Assembly: GCA_022600335.1 (NCBI GenBank)
Contig: JAHZKN010000177.1
Span: forward strand, 1-10,031
Direction of reading: 5' to 3'
DNA length: 10,031 nucleotides
Source of the DNA: Alphaproteobacteria bacterium
GTDB taxonomy: Bacteria; Pseudomonadota; Alphaproteobacteria; Rhizobiales; Hyphomicrobiaceae
A program made the position numbers and the translations under genes. Below, one piece after another: positions 1-7,650 of the stretch. Under the pieces are notes generated by a model that was not told where the DNA came from, ran no database searches, and saw nothing but the letters and a program-made list of their open reading frames with translations. Numbering within the stretch: the first letter of the stretch is position 1; every line of letters begins with the position of its first letter.

Positions 1-1702
1 CAGCACTTTGTTGTCGATTCACAGGCTCTGTATCAGAAGTATCAAACGCCTGTTCAGTTGTCGAAAAACGTGAGTCGTTTGGCGATAAATCCGACTCTGA
101 TTGCGAGTTCAATTCCGAATTTGAGTTTTCCACTACCGAATCACTTTTGCGTCTTGCCCGCCCCCTTAGACGATCAAGCAACGTTCGCTTGCGTGGCTGA
201 ACATCAGACTGTTCACCAGCCTCCTGCTCAGAGGCTACCTGATGATGCGCTTGCTTGTGGTGATATTCCATCTGCGCATGCGGCGGAAAATCTTCCACAC
301 TTGGCATGCGCCGTCCGGCCCGCGGAATTTGCTCCGCGACGACGGGTTGAAAATCCTGTGGCTCAGAAAAGTTCTGCGCTCCATAGCCATCATAAGGCTG
401 GGACGATGATGTGTGCGGCAACGGAGGCAATCCATCTTCGATCGTCACCTGACCAGGTGCAACCCAAGACCCCGTCGCATCAAGCGGCGGAGGGCCAGCC
501 GAATCGGCACGTGATTGAGCCGCGAATGGTGAAGCTGGCATGTCTCCATGGTGCTGCCCATCGGATGCTGTCTCCGCACCCTGCTGCAATGCCTCAGAGA
601 GACGCTCATGCATACTCGCACCACGTCCCTGATCCGCTGCCTGGGGCGCATACCCCGCGGGTGTTGCCGTGCTTTCAGGTGCTGGAATTGGCGTTGGCGT
701 TGCGTTCGACCAAACCGGCTGGTTGGACTCACCCAAACCACGATGCATACCGGAGGCGACAATCGATACGCGCACACGGTCGCCGAGGCTGTCGTCAAAA
801 GTCGCACCAACGATAATATTTGCCTCTGGGTCGACTTCTTCGCGCACCCGGCTTGCGGCCTCATCGACCTCGTAAAGCGTGAGATCCGAACTTCCCGTGA
901 TTGACAATAAAAGTCCGCGCGCACCTTGCAGCGACACATCGTCAAGCAGCGGATTGGCGATGGCTTCTTCCGCGGCAACAACAGCTCTGCGTTCTCCTGA
1001 GGCTTCGCCCGTGCCCATCATCGCAGCACCCATACCGCTGATGACGGTGCGCACATCGGCAAAATCAAGATTGATCAAACCTTCCTTGATGATCAGGTCG
1101 ACAATGCAGGCAACGCCAGAGTAGAGCACCTGATCAGCCAAAATAAACGCCTCCGAGAAGGTCGTTTTTTCGTTGGCAAGGCGGAACAAATTCTGATTGG
1201 GAATGACAATCAGGGTATCAACGGTCTTTTTCAGTTCGGCAATACCCGCTTCTGCAATGCGCATGCGCCGGGCACCCTCAAACTGAAACGGTTTGGTGAC
1301 CACACCAACCGTTAGAATACCGAGTTCTTTTGCAACACTTGCAATAATTGCCGCTGCACCTGTGCCGGTGCCGCCACCCATACCGGCTGCGACAAAAACC
1401 ATATGCGCACCAGAGATCTGGCCACGGATTTCTTCAATGGCTTCTTCCGCTGCAGCTTGGCCAATCTCGGGCTTTGAGCCGGCACCCAGACCTTCGGTCA
1501 AATTAGCGCCGAGTTGCAATCGATGCTCAGCGCTTGAGGCGGCAAGCGCTTGCGCGTCGGTATTTGCGACGACAAACTCAACGCCTGTGAGCCCCGCCGC
1601 AATCATGTTGTTGACGGCATTGCAACCTGCTCCACCAACACCGATAACAACCAGGCGTGGTCTCAGGTCCGTGAGCTCGGGCAATTGCAACTTGATGCTC
1701 AT
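1..1702 (-). CDS. ftsZ: Cell division GTPase FtsZ, 3' end missing (runs off left edge)
   Basis: FtsZ is the tubulin-like GTPase that polymerises into the Z-ring at midcell and recruits the divisome. The frame is open from ATG at 1702 to the left edge, giving 567 codons with no stop, so the gene is partial only because the window ends. The start follows AGAGGA at 1707-1712, 4 bases upstream. Visible motifs are the N-terminal [13 protein letters not shown] (residues 21-33), the tubulin signature GGGTGTG (109-115) and the T7 catalytic loop NLDFAD (211-216). The folded core ends near residue 319 (VSIVASGM). About 248 residues of low-complexity linker follow: a Pro/Ala/Gln-rich part, [11 protein letters not shown] (464-474), a His-rich patch (475-487), a basic [11 protein letters not shown] segment (about 505-515) and a Ser/Asn/Asp/Glu-rich part. 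A long linker is usual in alphaproteobacterial FtsZ. The C-terminal peptide that binds FtsA must lie beyond base 1. It is last in the visible gene run, 113 bases after ftsA. Confidence 0.97.
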   Translation of the reverse strand, partial: MSIKLQLPELTDLRPRLVVIGVGGAGCNAVNNMIAAGLTGVEFVVANTDAQALAASSAEHRLQLGANLTEGLGAGSKPEIGQAAAEEAIEEIRGQISGAHMVFVAAGMGGGTGTGAAAIIASVAKELGILTVGVVTKPFQFEGARRMRIAEAGIAELKKTVDTLIVIPNQNLFRLANEKTTFSEAFILADQVLYSGVACIVDLIIKEGLINLDFADVRTVISGMGAAMMGTGEASGERRAVVAAEEAIANPLLDDVSLQGARGLLLSITGSSDLTLYEVDEAASRVREEVDPEANIIVGATFDDSLGDRVRVSIVASGMHRGLGESNQPVWSNATPTPIPAPESTATPAGYAPQAADQGRGASMHERLSEALQQGAETASDGQHHGDMPASPFAAQSRADSAGPPPLDATGSWVAPGQVTIEDGLPPLPHTSSSQPYDGYGAQNFSEPQDFQPVVAEQIPRAGRRMPSVEDFPPHAQMEYHHKQAHHQVASEQEAGEQSDVQPRKRTLLDRLRGRARRKSDSVVENSNSELNSQSESDLSPNDSRFSTTEQAFDTSDTEPVNRQQSA

Positions 1703-1770
1703 TTTGTCCTCTCGCCGAATTCCAAGGCGTCACGACCTGATCGGCCGTACATGCCCTTTGGGTTGATTTT

Positions 1771-1799
1771 TGCGTGTCCATTCTGGCGGACACAACGCA
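1771..1799. repeat. Inverted repeat in the ftsA-ftsZ spacer
   Basis: The arms gtgtcc (1774-1779) and ggacac (1788-1793) are perfect 6-base complements around an 8-base loop (1780-1787). The stem can extend by tgc (1771-1773) with gca (1797-1799) across a 3-base bulge (1794-1796). On the minus strand it is followed by a run of A, not T, so it does not look like an intrinsic terminator for ftsA. It could be a protein-binding site or an mRNA hairpin in the ftsZ leader. Its function is inference only. Confidence 0.4.
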
Positions 1800-1815
1800 A
1801 CCCTGTGCAACACCA

Positions 1816-3099
1816 CTAGAACCCTTGCTTCAGCCAATCTCCAAGACGATCGATATAGCTACTACGCGCATCCTGTTTTGCAGCCTTTACGACATCTCCC
1901 GAAACCATCTTCAGTGTACGCGCTTCCAGCAGTCCAACCGCCGTCGCAAACGCCGCCGAGGCTACACCAGGCGGCAATCCCGAAATTGGAGCCGGAGCAC
2001 CGACCCGCACGCGCTTGCGCAAACAGCGGGACAAAAATTCACCAGCACCAACGAGTTGACTTCCGCCACCAGTGATCACGATCTGCTCACCAGCATAAGG
2101 CGCAATACCTGCTGCGCTGATGCGCTCCTCAACCAGCTTGGCAATGGCCTCAAAACGCTGCCGAATAATGTGAGACAGGTGCGCTTTCGTCGTCTGAATC
2201 ACATCGCCATCTTCCTCACCAGCCAATGGATAGGAAAATGTCTCATGTTCATCAGATTGCGCATTTACAACTGTTCCATAGAGCGCCTTGATTCGCTCAG
2301 CTTCTGCAAGCGGCGTCTGCAATGCGCGTGCGATATCGCAAGTGATGTGGTTTGCGCCCACCGCTATGGAGTCGGTGAATATAAAATCACCATCCGTGAA
2401 AACAGAAAGAGTTGTAGTGCCGCCTCCAAAATCAATGCACGTTACTCCGAGCTGGCGCTCTTCTTCTGTTGTCGTGGCAAGTCCACTGGCATAAGGCGCG
2501 GCAAACAAGTGGCTGGTGTTGAGGTAGCAGCGCTCAACCGTCATCAGCAGGTTTTGGATCGGTGCATCATCGGCGGTAACCGCATGCCAATCTGCGGTCA
2601 CGCGTTGGGCTGCCATTCCGCGGGGCTCAAGGACACGTTCACCGCCATCCAAGCGATAGCCTCGGTGATTGAGATGAACAATGCTGCGCCCTTCTCGGCT
2701 CGCATAGCCGCGACCGGCGACATGCAAGCGTTCGAGATCATCGTCAGCGACAATGCCGCCAGCAATATCAGCCGTCGCCATGAAATTCTGCGACATCAAC
2801 TGACCACATGAGACCGAAACAACAACCTCTTCAAGTGTCACACCGGCCATCGCCTCAGCTTGGGCAATTGTGGCGCGCGCTGTCTGTTCCGCTTTATCTA
2901 AATCCGTAATCACACCTGCGGTGACACCCCGCGAACGCTGCTGGGCAAGGCCAACAACGCGCATGCGATCTTCTGAATGCGGCTGAGACTTCGACCACGG
3001 GCCAACCGCGGCAATCAAGCAGACTGTTTTAACAGTCCCAATGTCGAGCACCCCAACAATGCGAAAGCTGCCAACCTTAGTCCATTTTTTTGCGCCCAT
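1816..3099 (-). CDS. ftsA: Cell division protein FtsA (actin-like FtsZ membrane tether)
   Basis: FtsA is an actin-fold ATPase that anchors FtsZ filaments to the inner membrane and signals to later divisome proteins. Counted from ATG 3099 the product is 427 residues, normal for the family. Motifs are phosphate-1 LDIGTVKT (18-25), phosphate-2 CIDFGGGTTT (221-230) and the adenosine motif ITGGGSQL (342-349). The FtsA-specific 1C region, with its VSVSCGQ strand near 94-100, lies between the first two. The last residues, IDRLGDWLKQGF (416-427), fit the C-terminal amphipathic membrane-targeting helix. I chose ATG 3099 because GAGGA (3108-3112) sits 8 bases upstream. An upstream in-frame GTG at 3114, overlapping the ftsQ stop as GTGA, would add five residues but has a weaker site. 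The ftsQ stop is 11 bases upstream, suggesting translational coupling. A run of seven A (3085-3091) falls in codons 3-5. Confidence 0.96.
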   Translation of the reverse strand: MGAKKWTKVGSFRIVGVLDIGTVKTVCLIAAVGPWSKSQPHSEDRMRVVGLAQQRSRGVTAGVITDLDKAEQTARATIAQAEAMAGVTLEEVVVSVSCGQLMSQNFMATADIAGGIVADDDLERLHVAGRGYASREGRSIVHLNHRGYRLDGGERVLEPRGMAAQRVTADWHAVTADDAPIQNLLMTVERCYLNTSHLFAAPYASGLATTTEEERQLGVTCIDFGGGTTTLSVFTDGDFIFTDSIAVGANHITCDIARALQTPLAEAERIKALYGTVVNAQSDEHETFSYPLAGEEDGDVIQTTKAHLSHIIRQRFEAIAKLVEERISAAGIAPYAGEQIVITGGGSQLVGAGEFLSRCLRKRVRVGAPAPISGLPPGVASAAFATAVGLLEARTLKMVSGDVVKAAKQDARSSYIDRLGDWLKQGF

Positions 3100-3107
3100 T
3101 GCCCTAT

Positions 3108-3112
3108 TCCTC
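3108..3112 (-). promoter_or_regulatory. Ribosome binding site deciding the ftsA start
   Basis: GAGGA on the minus strand lies 8 bases before ATG 3099 and overlaps the ftsQ stop codon TGA (3113-3111). It favours ATG 3099 over GTG 3114. It would also let a ribosome ending ftsQ translation restart on ftsA. Confidence 0.6.
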
Positions 3113-4076
3113 ACACGCCCCCGCCCACTTGCTGACCACGTGAGCTCACGCGCGTGCCTTTCGCCGCAGCCCGCACCGCAATGCGCCCTCGAGCGCGCAG
3201 ATCAATAATGCTGGCCCCGCGTTGGATAAGGTCCAGTGCTCGGTCTTGTGACAGAAAAGCTTGCAGAGCGCTTGCTTCCTGGCCTGCCGGCAAATGCACC
3301 GCACCACCGCCAACCAGTTTTAGGGTCCACCGCCGTTCGCCAACGCGCTCAGACGCCACCACAAAGCCTGCGACATCTGGAAATTGTTGCAAGAGTGCAA
3401 ATAACTGCCCGACATCGCGCGGTGCACCTTCACCACTGAGCCGCGGTAAATGCCCCATCACACCAGACTCAACTGCAGCTAGCACCCGGCCGCCGCTGTC
3501 GATGAGATACGCCTGCCCACCTCTGTGCCACACCGCAGCCGGCTCGCGCTCAGTGACACGAATCTTTAGTTGGCCGGGATAGACGCGTGATGCTTCCACC
3601 ATCTTGATCCACGATAAGCGTTCCAGGCGTTCGCGCAAAACTGCGGAGTCAAAACTCAAGAAGGACTGCATATTGCCAAGATCGAGAGCATCAAAAATAT
3701 CGTCTTCAAGTGTGTAGCGATGACCGCTCAGAGACACTTGTTTGATGCCAAAACCCGCCGCGATTGCGAGCCGCTCAAGATCGCCATAAAACGCCCGCGG
3801 CGTGTTCAATCGAGATCCGCCGTCTGTCAGCACAGCAAACGTCAGCATGCCTACCACTGCCGCGGCCCCCGCAATCGAGAGTTTGCGAAGTGCGCGTTGC
3901 TGCCAGGTTTTTGGTGGTGCGTCGTGCCAGACGTGATCGCTCTGAGGCAGCTGATGTTCCGGCGAAAAAGAGCTCGTCGATAAAGCGGGATACGAGGTAT
4001 CAGTTGCAACGGCCGGGCGCGCGGACGAAGACATCCGATCGGAATTTAGGTCACTTTGTCTATAGACCTGTCGCAA
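3111..4076 (-). CDS. ftsQ: Cell division protein FtsQ (divisome POTRA protein)
   Basis: FtsQ is a bitopic inner-membrane protein that links early cytoplasmic divisome parts to the periplasmic FtsL/FtsB and FtsW/FtsI machinery. The 321-residue product has a cytoplasmic N-terminus rich in Ser/Pro/Gln (1-64) and one membrane helix near 66-84 (LSIAGAAAVVGMLTFAVL). A POTRA domain follows at about 110-178, including IKQVSLSGHRYT and WIKMVEASRVYPGQLKIRVTE. The FtsQ/DivIB domain spans about 180-300 (EREPAAVWHRGGQAYLIDSGG). The C-terminal tail is Gly/Arg-rich. TTG at 4076 is chosen because AGAGGA (4083-4088) sits 6 bases upstream. This makes the gene overlap the end of ddl by 31 bases. The alternative ATG at 4034 would remove 14 residues but has no clear ribosome binding site. 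The family call rests on the POTRA pattern and its place between ddl and ftsA; the exact start is less certain. Confidence 0.93.
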   Translation of the reverse strand: MRQVYRQSDLNSDRMSSSARPAVATDTSYPALSTSSFSPEHQLPQSDHVWHDAPPKTWQQRALRKLSIAGAAAVVGMLTFAVLTDGGSRLNTPRAFYGDLERLAIAAGFGIKQVSLSGHRYTLEDDIFDALDLGNMQSFLSFDSAVLRERLERLSWIKMVEASRVYPGQLKIRVTEREPAAVWHRGGQAYLIDSGGRVLAAVESGVMGHLPRLSGEGAPRDVGQLFALLQQFPDVAGFVVASERVGERRWTLKLVGGGAVHLPAGQEASALQAFLSQDRALDLIQRGASIIDLRARGRIAVRAAAKGTRVSSRGQQVGGGV

Positions 4077-5020
4077 CTGGCGTCCTCTATAATCCAGCGT
4101 ACCAGGTCACCAAATGACCAACCGGCATACGCTGCTAATTCCGGCACCAGTGACGTCTCGGTCATGCCAGGTTGTGTGTTCACCTCAAGGCATATGACGT
4201 CGTCTAATGCACCGCTTTGGTCATCAAACCTAAAGTCGGCACGGGTGACCCCGCGGCAACCCAAGGCCTGATGCGCCCTAAGGGTGTATTTCCTAACCTT
4301 TTGGTAAACATCCGGTAAAAGTTCGGCTGGTAGAACGTGGCGAGAGCCGCCCGAGGCGTACTTTGCTTCATAATCGTAGAAGGCAAGGTGCGCGGCGGGC
4401 AGAATCTCAATGACCTCGGTGACAAATGTGCCAATCACAGCGCAAGTCAATTCACGGCCCGGGATGAAGCGCTCTACCATCACCAATTCATCTGAGCTGC
4501 CGCCCGTGGTTATTTCTGGTGGTGGTTTGGCGGCCTCGGCCGGCACGATCACGACACCAAAACTTGACCCATCGGCAATCGGTTTCACAACATAAGGCGG
4601 ATCCAACACGTGGTGTGTTGCTGCCTCTTGACGTGCACATAAACGTGCATCAGCAACAGGAACGCCATGCGCCTGCATCACAGTTTTCGCATGCGCTTTG
4701 TGCATGGCCAGAGCAGATGGCTCGACGCCTGAGTGCGTATAGGGAATGCCAAGACACTCCAAAACACCTTGGATCGATCCATCCTCACCGATCGGCCCGT
4801 GCAAGGCATTAAAGCAAACATCGGGAGCCAGGCGGACCAACTCAGATGCAATATCGCGTCCGACATCAACCGATGTCACCTGATAACCTTCGTCGGCCAG
4901 CGCCTTGGCGACAGCTGCCCCAGACTTGAGACTTATATCGCGCTCTGATGACCACCCGCCCATCAAAACAGCCACGTGCTTGAAGGTGCGCTGAGGCGGG
5001 CTTTCAAGTTGATTTGTCAC
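4046..5020 (-). CDS. ddl: D-alanine--D-alanine ligase
   Basis: Ddl is a cytoplasmic ATP-grasp enzyme that joins two D-Ala; MurF adds the dipeptide to UDP-MurNAc-tripeptide. Counted from GTG 5020 it has 324 residues, slightly over the usual 300-310. Motifs are GGWSSERDISLKSG (21-34, with the N-terminal catalytic Glu at 26), HGPIGEDGSIQG (74-85), the ATP-grasp VVKPIADGSSFGV (144-156), the omega-loop YDYEAKY (215-221), RADFRFD (260-266) and EVNTQPGMTETS (279-290). By alignment with E. coli DdlB, Asp262, Glu279 and Asn281 are the likely Mg ligands. The intact YDYEAKY loop fits a D-Ala-D-Ala rather than a D-Ala-D-Lac ligase. GTG 5020 is chosen because GGGAG (5028-5032) lies 7 bases upstream. An in-frame GTG at 5083 would add 21 residues that match no family feature I know. 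The 3' end overlaps ftsQ. Confidence 0.96.
   Translation of the reverse strand: MTNQLESPPQRTFKHVAVLMGGWSSERDISLKSGAAVAKALADEGYQVTSVDVGRDIASELVRLAPDVCFNALHGPIGEDGSIQGVLECLGIPYTHSGVEPSALAMHKAHAKTVMQAHGVPVADARLCARQEAATHHVLDPPYVVKPIADGSSFGVVIVPAEAAKPPPEITTGGSSDELVMVERFIPGRELTCAVIGTFVTEVIEILPAAHLAFYDYEAKYASGGSRHVLPAELLPDVYQKVRKYTLRAHQALGCRGVTRADFRFDDQSGALDDVICLEVNTQPGMTETSLVPELAAYAGWSFGDLVRWIIEDASCDRSIDKVT
4083..4088 (-). promoter_or_regulatory. Ribosome binding site for the TTG start of ftsQ
   Basis: AGAGGA on the minus strand lies 6 bases before TTG 4076, inside the last codons of ddl (the Glu-Asp of IIEDAS). Its spacing is ideal, which supports the unusual TTG start. Because the same bases encode ddl residues, the match could be chance. 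Confidence 0.45.
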
Positions 5021-5027
5021 CAAGGCT

Positions 5028-5032
5028 CTCCC
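5028..5032 (-). promoter_or_regulatory. Ribosome binding site deciding the ddl start
   Basis: GGGAG on the minus strand lies 7 bases before GTG 5020. The site ahead of the upstream alternative GTG 5083 is weaker, so the shorter protein is preferred. Confidence 0.55.
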
Positions 5033-5126
5033 AACAACGAGGCAACGGACGGATTTGCCAATCGGGCTCCTATCACACTGCACTCAGCTCTAGAAGGTAC
5101 GCCGCTCAATCTCATCGCACTTCGTT

Positions 5127-6125
5127 TTACGCTGATGCGGGCTTGCGGTCTGAAATAACCCGGTGCGGGTCGCGGACAGCGAGGTCTTCGCCGATGGCAC
5201 CACCGTCCCTGGAGACACCCAGACGTTTGATCTCCCACTGCAGCGTAATGCCAGAGATCGCCTTGACTTCGGCACGCACAGTTTCCCCTAATCGTTCCAA
5301 ATCTTCGCCCGTTGCCTGCTGGTCGTTGATCAGGAAATTGCAATGCATCTCCGAAACCTTGGCGCCACCGACACGATAGCCACGCATGCCGGCCTGATCG
5401 ACCAAACGCCACGCGCTATGGCCTTCGGGATTCTTAAACGTCGACCCGCCCGTGCGTTCTTTGATCGGCTGGTTCTCTTCGCGGTATTGCGCAACATCAC
5501 GCATCTCTGATGCGATCTCATCGGTGTTCCCAGCGCGACCCTGGAATACGGCTTCGGTAAAAATCCAGTCGTCAGGAACCGCACAATGACGATAGGTGAA
5601 CCCCATGTCCGCGTTAGACAGCACATGCACGGTGCCATCTGGCGAAACCGCACGCGCCTCAACCAGTACATCTTTGGTTTCGGTGCCGTGCGCACCGGCA
5701 TTCATGCGTAGCGCCCCTCCGATAGAGCCCGGGATGCCTCGGTAGAACGACAGGCCAGCAATTCCTACTTCTGCTGCCGCGCGTGACACCTTGACGTCGG
5801 GCACCATCGTTCCAACACGCAACCGATGACCATCTTCAACTGCGCTCCCGCCAAAGCCGCGCCCTAGGCGAATGACCACACCTGGAATGCCGCCATCGCG
5901 CACCAAAAGGTTAGACCCCAAACCGATCATAACAACCGACAGCTCACCACTATTCTGTTTTAGAAAATAGGCAAGGTCTGCTTCGTCAGCAGGTGTGAAG
6001 AGGATTTGCGCCGGCCCCCCAACGCGAAACCACGTAATGCCCGCCAAGCTTTGGTTTGCTTTAAGCGTGCCGCGTAGCTCGGGCATCTTCTGTTTGAGGG
6101 TCTCCGTAAGGTCGGCAAATGTCAT
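5127..6125 (-). CDS. murB: UDP-N-acetylenolpyruvoylglucosamine reductase MurB
   Basis: MurB is a cytoplasmic FAD enzyme that uses NADPH to reduce the enolpyruvyl ether made by MurA, giving UDP-MurNAc. From ATG 6125 it has 332 residues. FAD-binding motifs are [10 protein letters not shown] (31-40), [12 protein letters not shown] (68-79) and [15 protein letters not shown] (130-144). Catalytic candidates are Tyr178-Arg179 in GFTYRHC, Ser228 in GGSTFKNP, and Glu298 in WEIKRLG. The short, compact C-terminal part is that of a type II MurB, lacking the insertion of the E. coli type. The murC stop and this ATG share one base (TGATG), and GGAGG (6135-6139) lies 9 bases upstream inside murC. A TTG immediately before the ATG (6128) is also possible and would add one residue. 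A tail of about 28 residues after the WEIKRLG motif (305-332) is variable. A 106-base spacer separates it from ddl. Confidence 0.97.
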   Translation of the reverse strand: MTFADLTETLKQKMPELRGTLKANQSLAGITWFRVGGPAQILFTPADEADLAYFLKQNSGELSVVMIGLGSNLLVRDGGIPGVVIRLGRGFGGSAVEDGHRLRVGTMVPDVKVSRAAAEVGIAGLSFYRGIPGSIGGALRMNAGAHGTETKDVLVEARAVSPDGTVHVLSNADMGFTYRHCAVPDDWIFTEAVFQGRAGNTDEIASEMRDVAQYREENQPIKERTGGSTFKNPEGHSAWRLVDQAGMRGYRVGGAKVSEMHCNFLINDQQATGEDLERLGETVRAEVKAISGITLQWEIKRLGVSRDGGAIGEDLAVRDPHRVISDRKPASA

Positions 6126-7564
6126 CAAAGGCCGCCTCCAGCCCGGCGCGGCTGCTCATCGGCAAGCCAACCGGGAAGCGCATGCGCCCACTCTGTTGAA
6201 ACGCCTGCGCCAACGCAGACAACCATATCACCCTCAGTTGCATGGCGGCGTACAAGATCAACCAACCCACCGGTTCCATCAACCGCTTGCACTGCCGGAT
6301 GACCGGTTGCGCGGATACCATCTGCAAGCGAATATTGATCAATACCGTCGATGGGCAATTCGCCGGCGGAATAAAGCGGCATCACAACCACGCTATCGGC
6401 AGCGTGGAAGCATGAACAAAAATCGCCAAACAAATCGCGCACACGCGAATAGCGGTGTGGTTCAACCACTGCCATAACGCGACCACGTGCACCACTCTTT
6501 GCCGCTTGCAGTACAGAATTGATCTCAACGGGATGGTGCGCATAATCGTCAAAGATACTGACGCCATTCCAGGTTCCGGTTAGCTGGAACCGGCGCTTCA
6601 CGCCAGAGAATGACGCAAGGCCTGCGCAAATTTTCTCATCGGGAATACCAACTTCTGTTGCCACCGCGACAGCCGCTAACGCGTTGAGCACGTTGTGCTC
6701 ACCGAGATACGGCAGCGACCAACCCTTAGCTTCACGAGCCCCTCCTGCAACGCGCCCGCTTAACCGGAAATCGAAGCGGCTGAAATGGCCATCCGCCTGA
6801 AGCCCTGTGAGTTGAATGTCTGCCCCCTCGCTCGTGCCATACGTCAACAAACGTCGGCCATCTCGGCGCAGACCAAGTTTTTCGACCATGTCGCGGACAA
6901 CGGGATGATCAATGTTGGTAACCGCTAATCCATAAAACGGAATGTTGTTGAAGAACGCCGCATACTCGCGATGCATGTTGTCAACGCTCTTGAAGTAGTC
7001 GAGATGCTCGGGATCAATATTAGTAACCACGCCAATTTCGGTCGGCAATCGGGTAAAGGTGCCGTCGCTCTCATCTGCCTCAACAATCATCCATCGACCT
7101 TGGCCAAGACGAGCATTTGATCCCCAGTCATTAATGATCCCACCTGTGATCACTGTTGGGTCGAGACCGGCGGCTGCAAAGACGTGGCTCGCAAGAGACG
7201 AGGTTGTTGTTTTGCCATGCGTGCCGGTAATCGATACCGTTGCATAAAGGCGCATGAGCTCTGCCAGCATTTCTGCACGGCGAATGATTGTGAGGTGTTT
7301 TTTGCGCGCAGCTTCGAGCTCTGGGTTGCCAGCTTTCACCGCAGACGAAATAACAACGTGACGCGCACCAATCAAATTCACTGGATCATGGCCGACAAAC
7401 ACGCGAATGCCGTTGGCGCGCAACCGTTGCACGTTTGCAGACTCTTTCTGGTCCGAGCCTTGTACATTGAAACCTTTAGCCATAAGAATTTCGGCGATGG
7501 CACTCATTCCAATGCCACCAATCCCAACGATATGAAAAGTCCCGGCATCGCGGGGCATCTGCAT
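6125..7564 (-). CDS. murC: UDP-N-acetylmuramate--L-alanine ligase MurC
   Basis: MurC is a cytoplasmic ATP-dependent ligase that adds L-Ala, the first residue of the stem peptide, to UDP-MurNAc. The 479-residue length is normal. The N-terminal UDP-binding Rossmann domain begins [14 protein letters not shown] (11-24). The Mur-ligase P-loop is GTHGKTTT (114-121). The central domain has EADESDGTF (162-170) and NIDPEHLDY (182-190), then [12 protein letters not shown] (287-298). The C-terminal domain carries FDDYAHHP (338-345) and EPHRYSR (368-374). The sequence FDDYAHHP is typical of MurC/Mpl; the position within dcw and the length favour MurC. The ATG at 7564 follows AGGAAG (7573-7578) with 8 bases between. 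A second ATG two codons later is less likely. It lies 86 bases after murG and overlaps murB by one base. Confidence 0.98.
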   Translation of the reverse strand: MQMPRDAGTFHIVGIGGIGMSAIAEILMAKGFNVQGSDQKESANVQRLRANGIRVFVGHDPVNLIGARHVVISSAVKAGNPELEAARKKHLTIIRRAEMLAELMRLYATVSITGTHGKTTTSSLASHVFAAAGLDPTVITGGIINDWGSNARLGQGRWMIVEADESDGTFTRLPTEIGVVTNIDPEHLDYFKSVDNMHREYAAFFNNIPFYGLAVTNIDHPVVRDMVEKLGLRRDGRRLLTYGTSEGADIQLTGLQADGHFSRFDFRLSGRVAGGAREAKGWSLPYLGEHNVLNALAAVAVATEVGIPDEKICAGLASFSGVKRRFQLTGTWNGVSIFDDYAHHPVEINSVLQAAKSGARGRVMAVVEPHRYSRVRDLFGDFCSCFHAADSVVVMPLYSAGELPIDGIDQYSLADGIRATGHPAVQAVDGTGGLVDLVRRHATEGDMVVCVGAGVSTEWAHALPGWLADEQPRRAGGGL

Positions 7565-7650
7565 GGTCGTTTCTTCCTATTCGTTGCGCGCTCAGGCCAA
7601 CCGAGAGGCTGCGCCCATATTTATTGCGCTTGTTCCCCGCAAGAACCAGC

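Noticed and set aside
58..816. 252-codon open frame on the plus strand opposite the ftsZ tail
   Set aside because: The product is low-complexity Pro/Ala/His/Arg sequence mirroring the biased codons of the FtsZ linker, with no domain and no support as a gene.
445..981. 178-codon minus-strand frame overlapping ftsZ in another phase
   Set aside because: The ftsZ frame carries the conserved core and is open throughout; this Arg-rich frame is a shadow.
1774..2811. 345-codon open frame on the plus strand opposite ftsA
   Set aside because: It lies fully antisense to ftsA, whose actin-fold motifs are intact, and its product shows no recognisable domain. It is best explained as a shadow of codon bias.
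5021..5083. Longer ddl starting at GTG 5083 (345 residues)
   Set aside because: The extra 21 residues match no Ddl feature and the site upstream is weak, while GTG 5020 has GGGAG at 7 bases. Kept as an alternative only.
7569..7650. Possible promoter or hairpin in the murG-murC spacer
   Set aside because: An A/T-rich patch gives at best a weak -10 match and no fitting -35. The CTTG/CAAG repeat has a stem of only 4 bases. An 8-codon frame there has no ribosome binding site.
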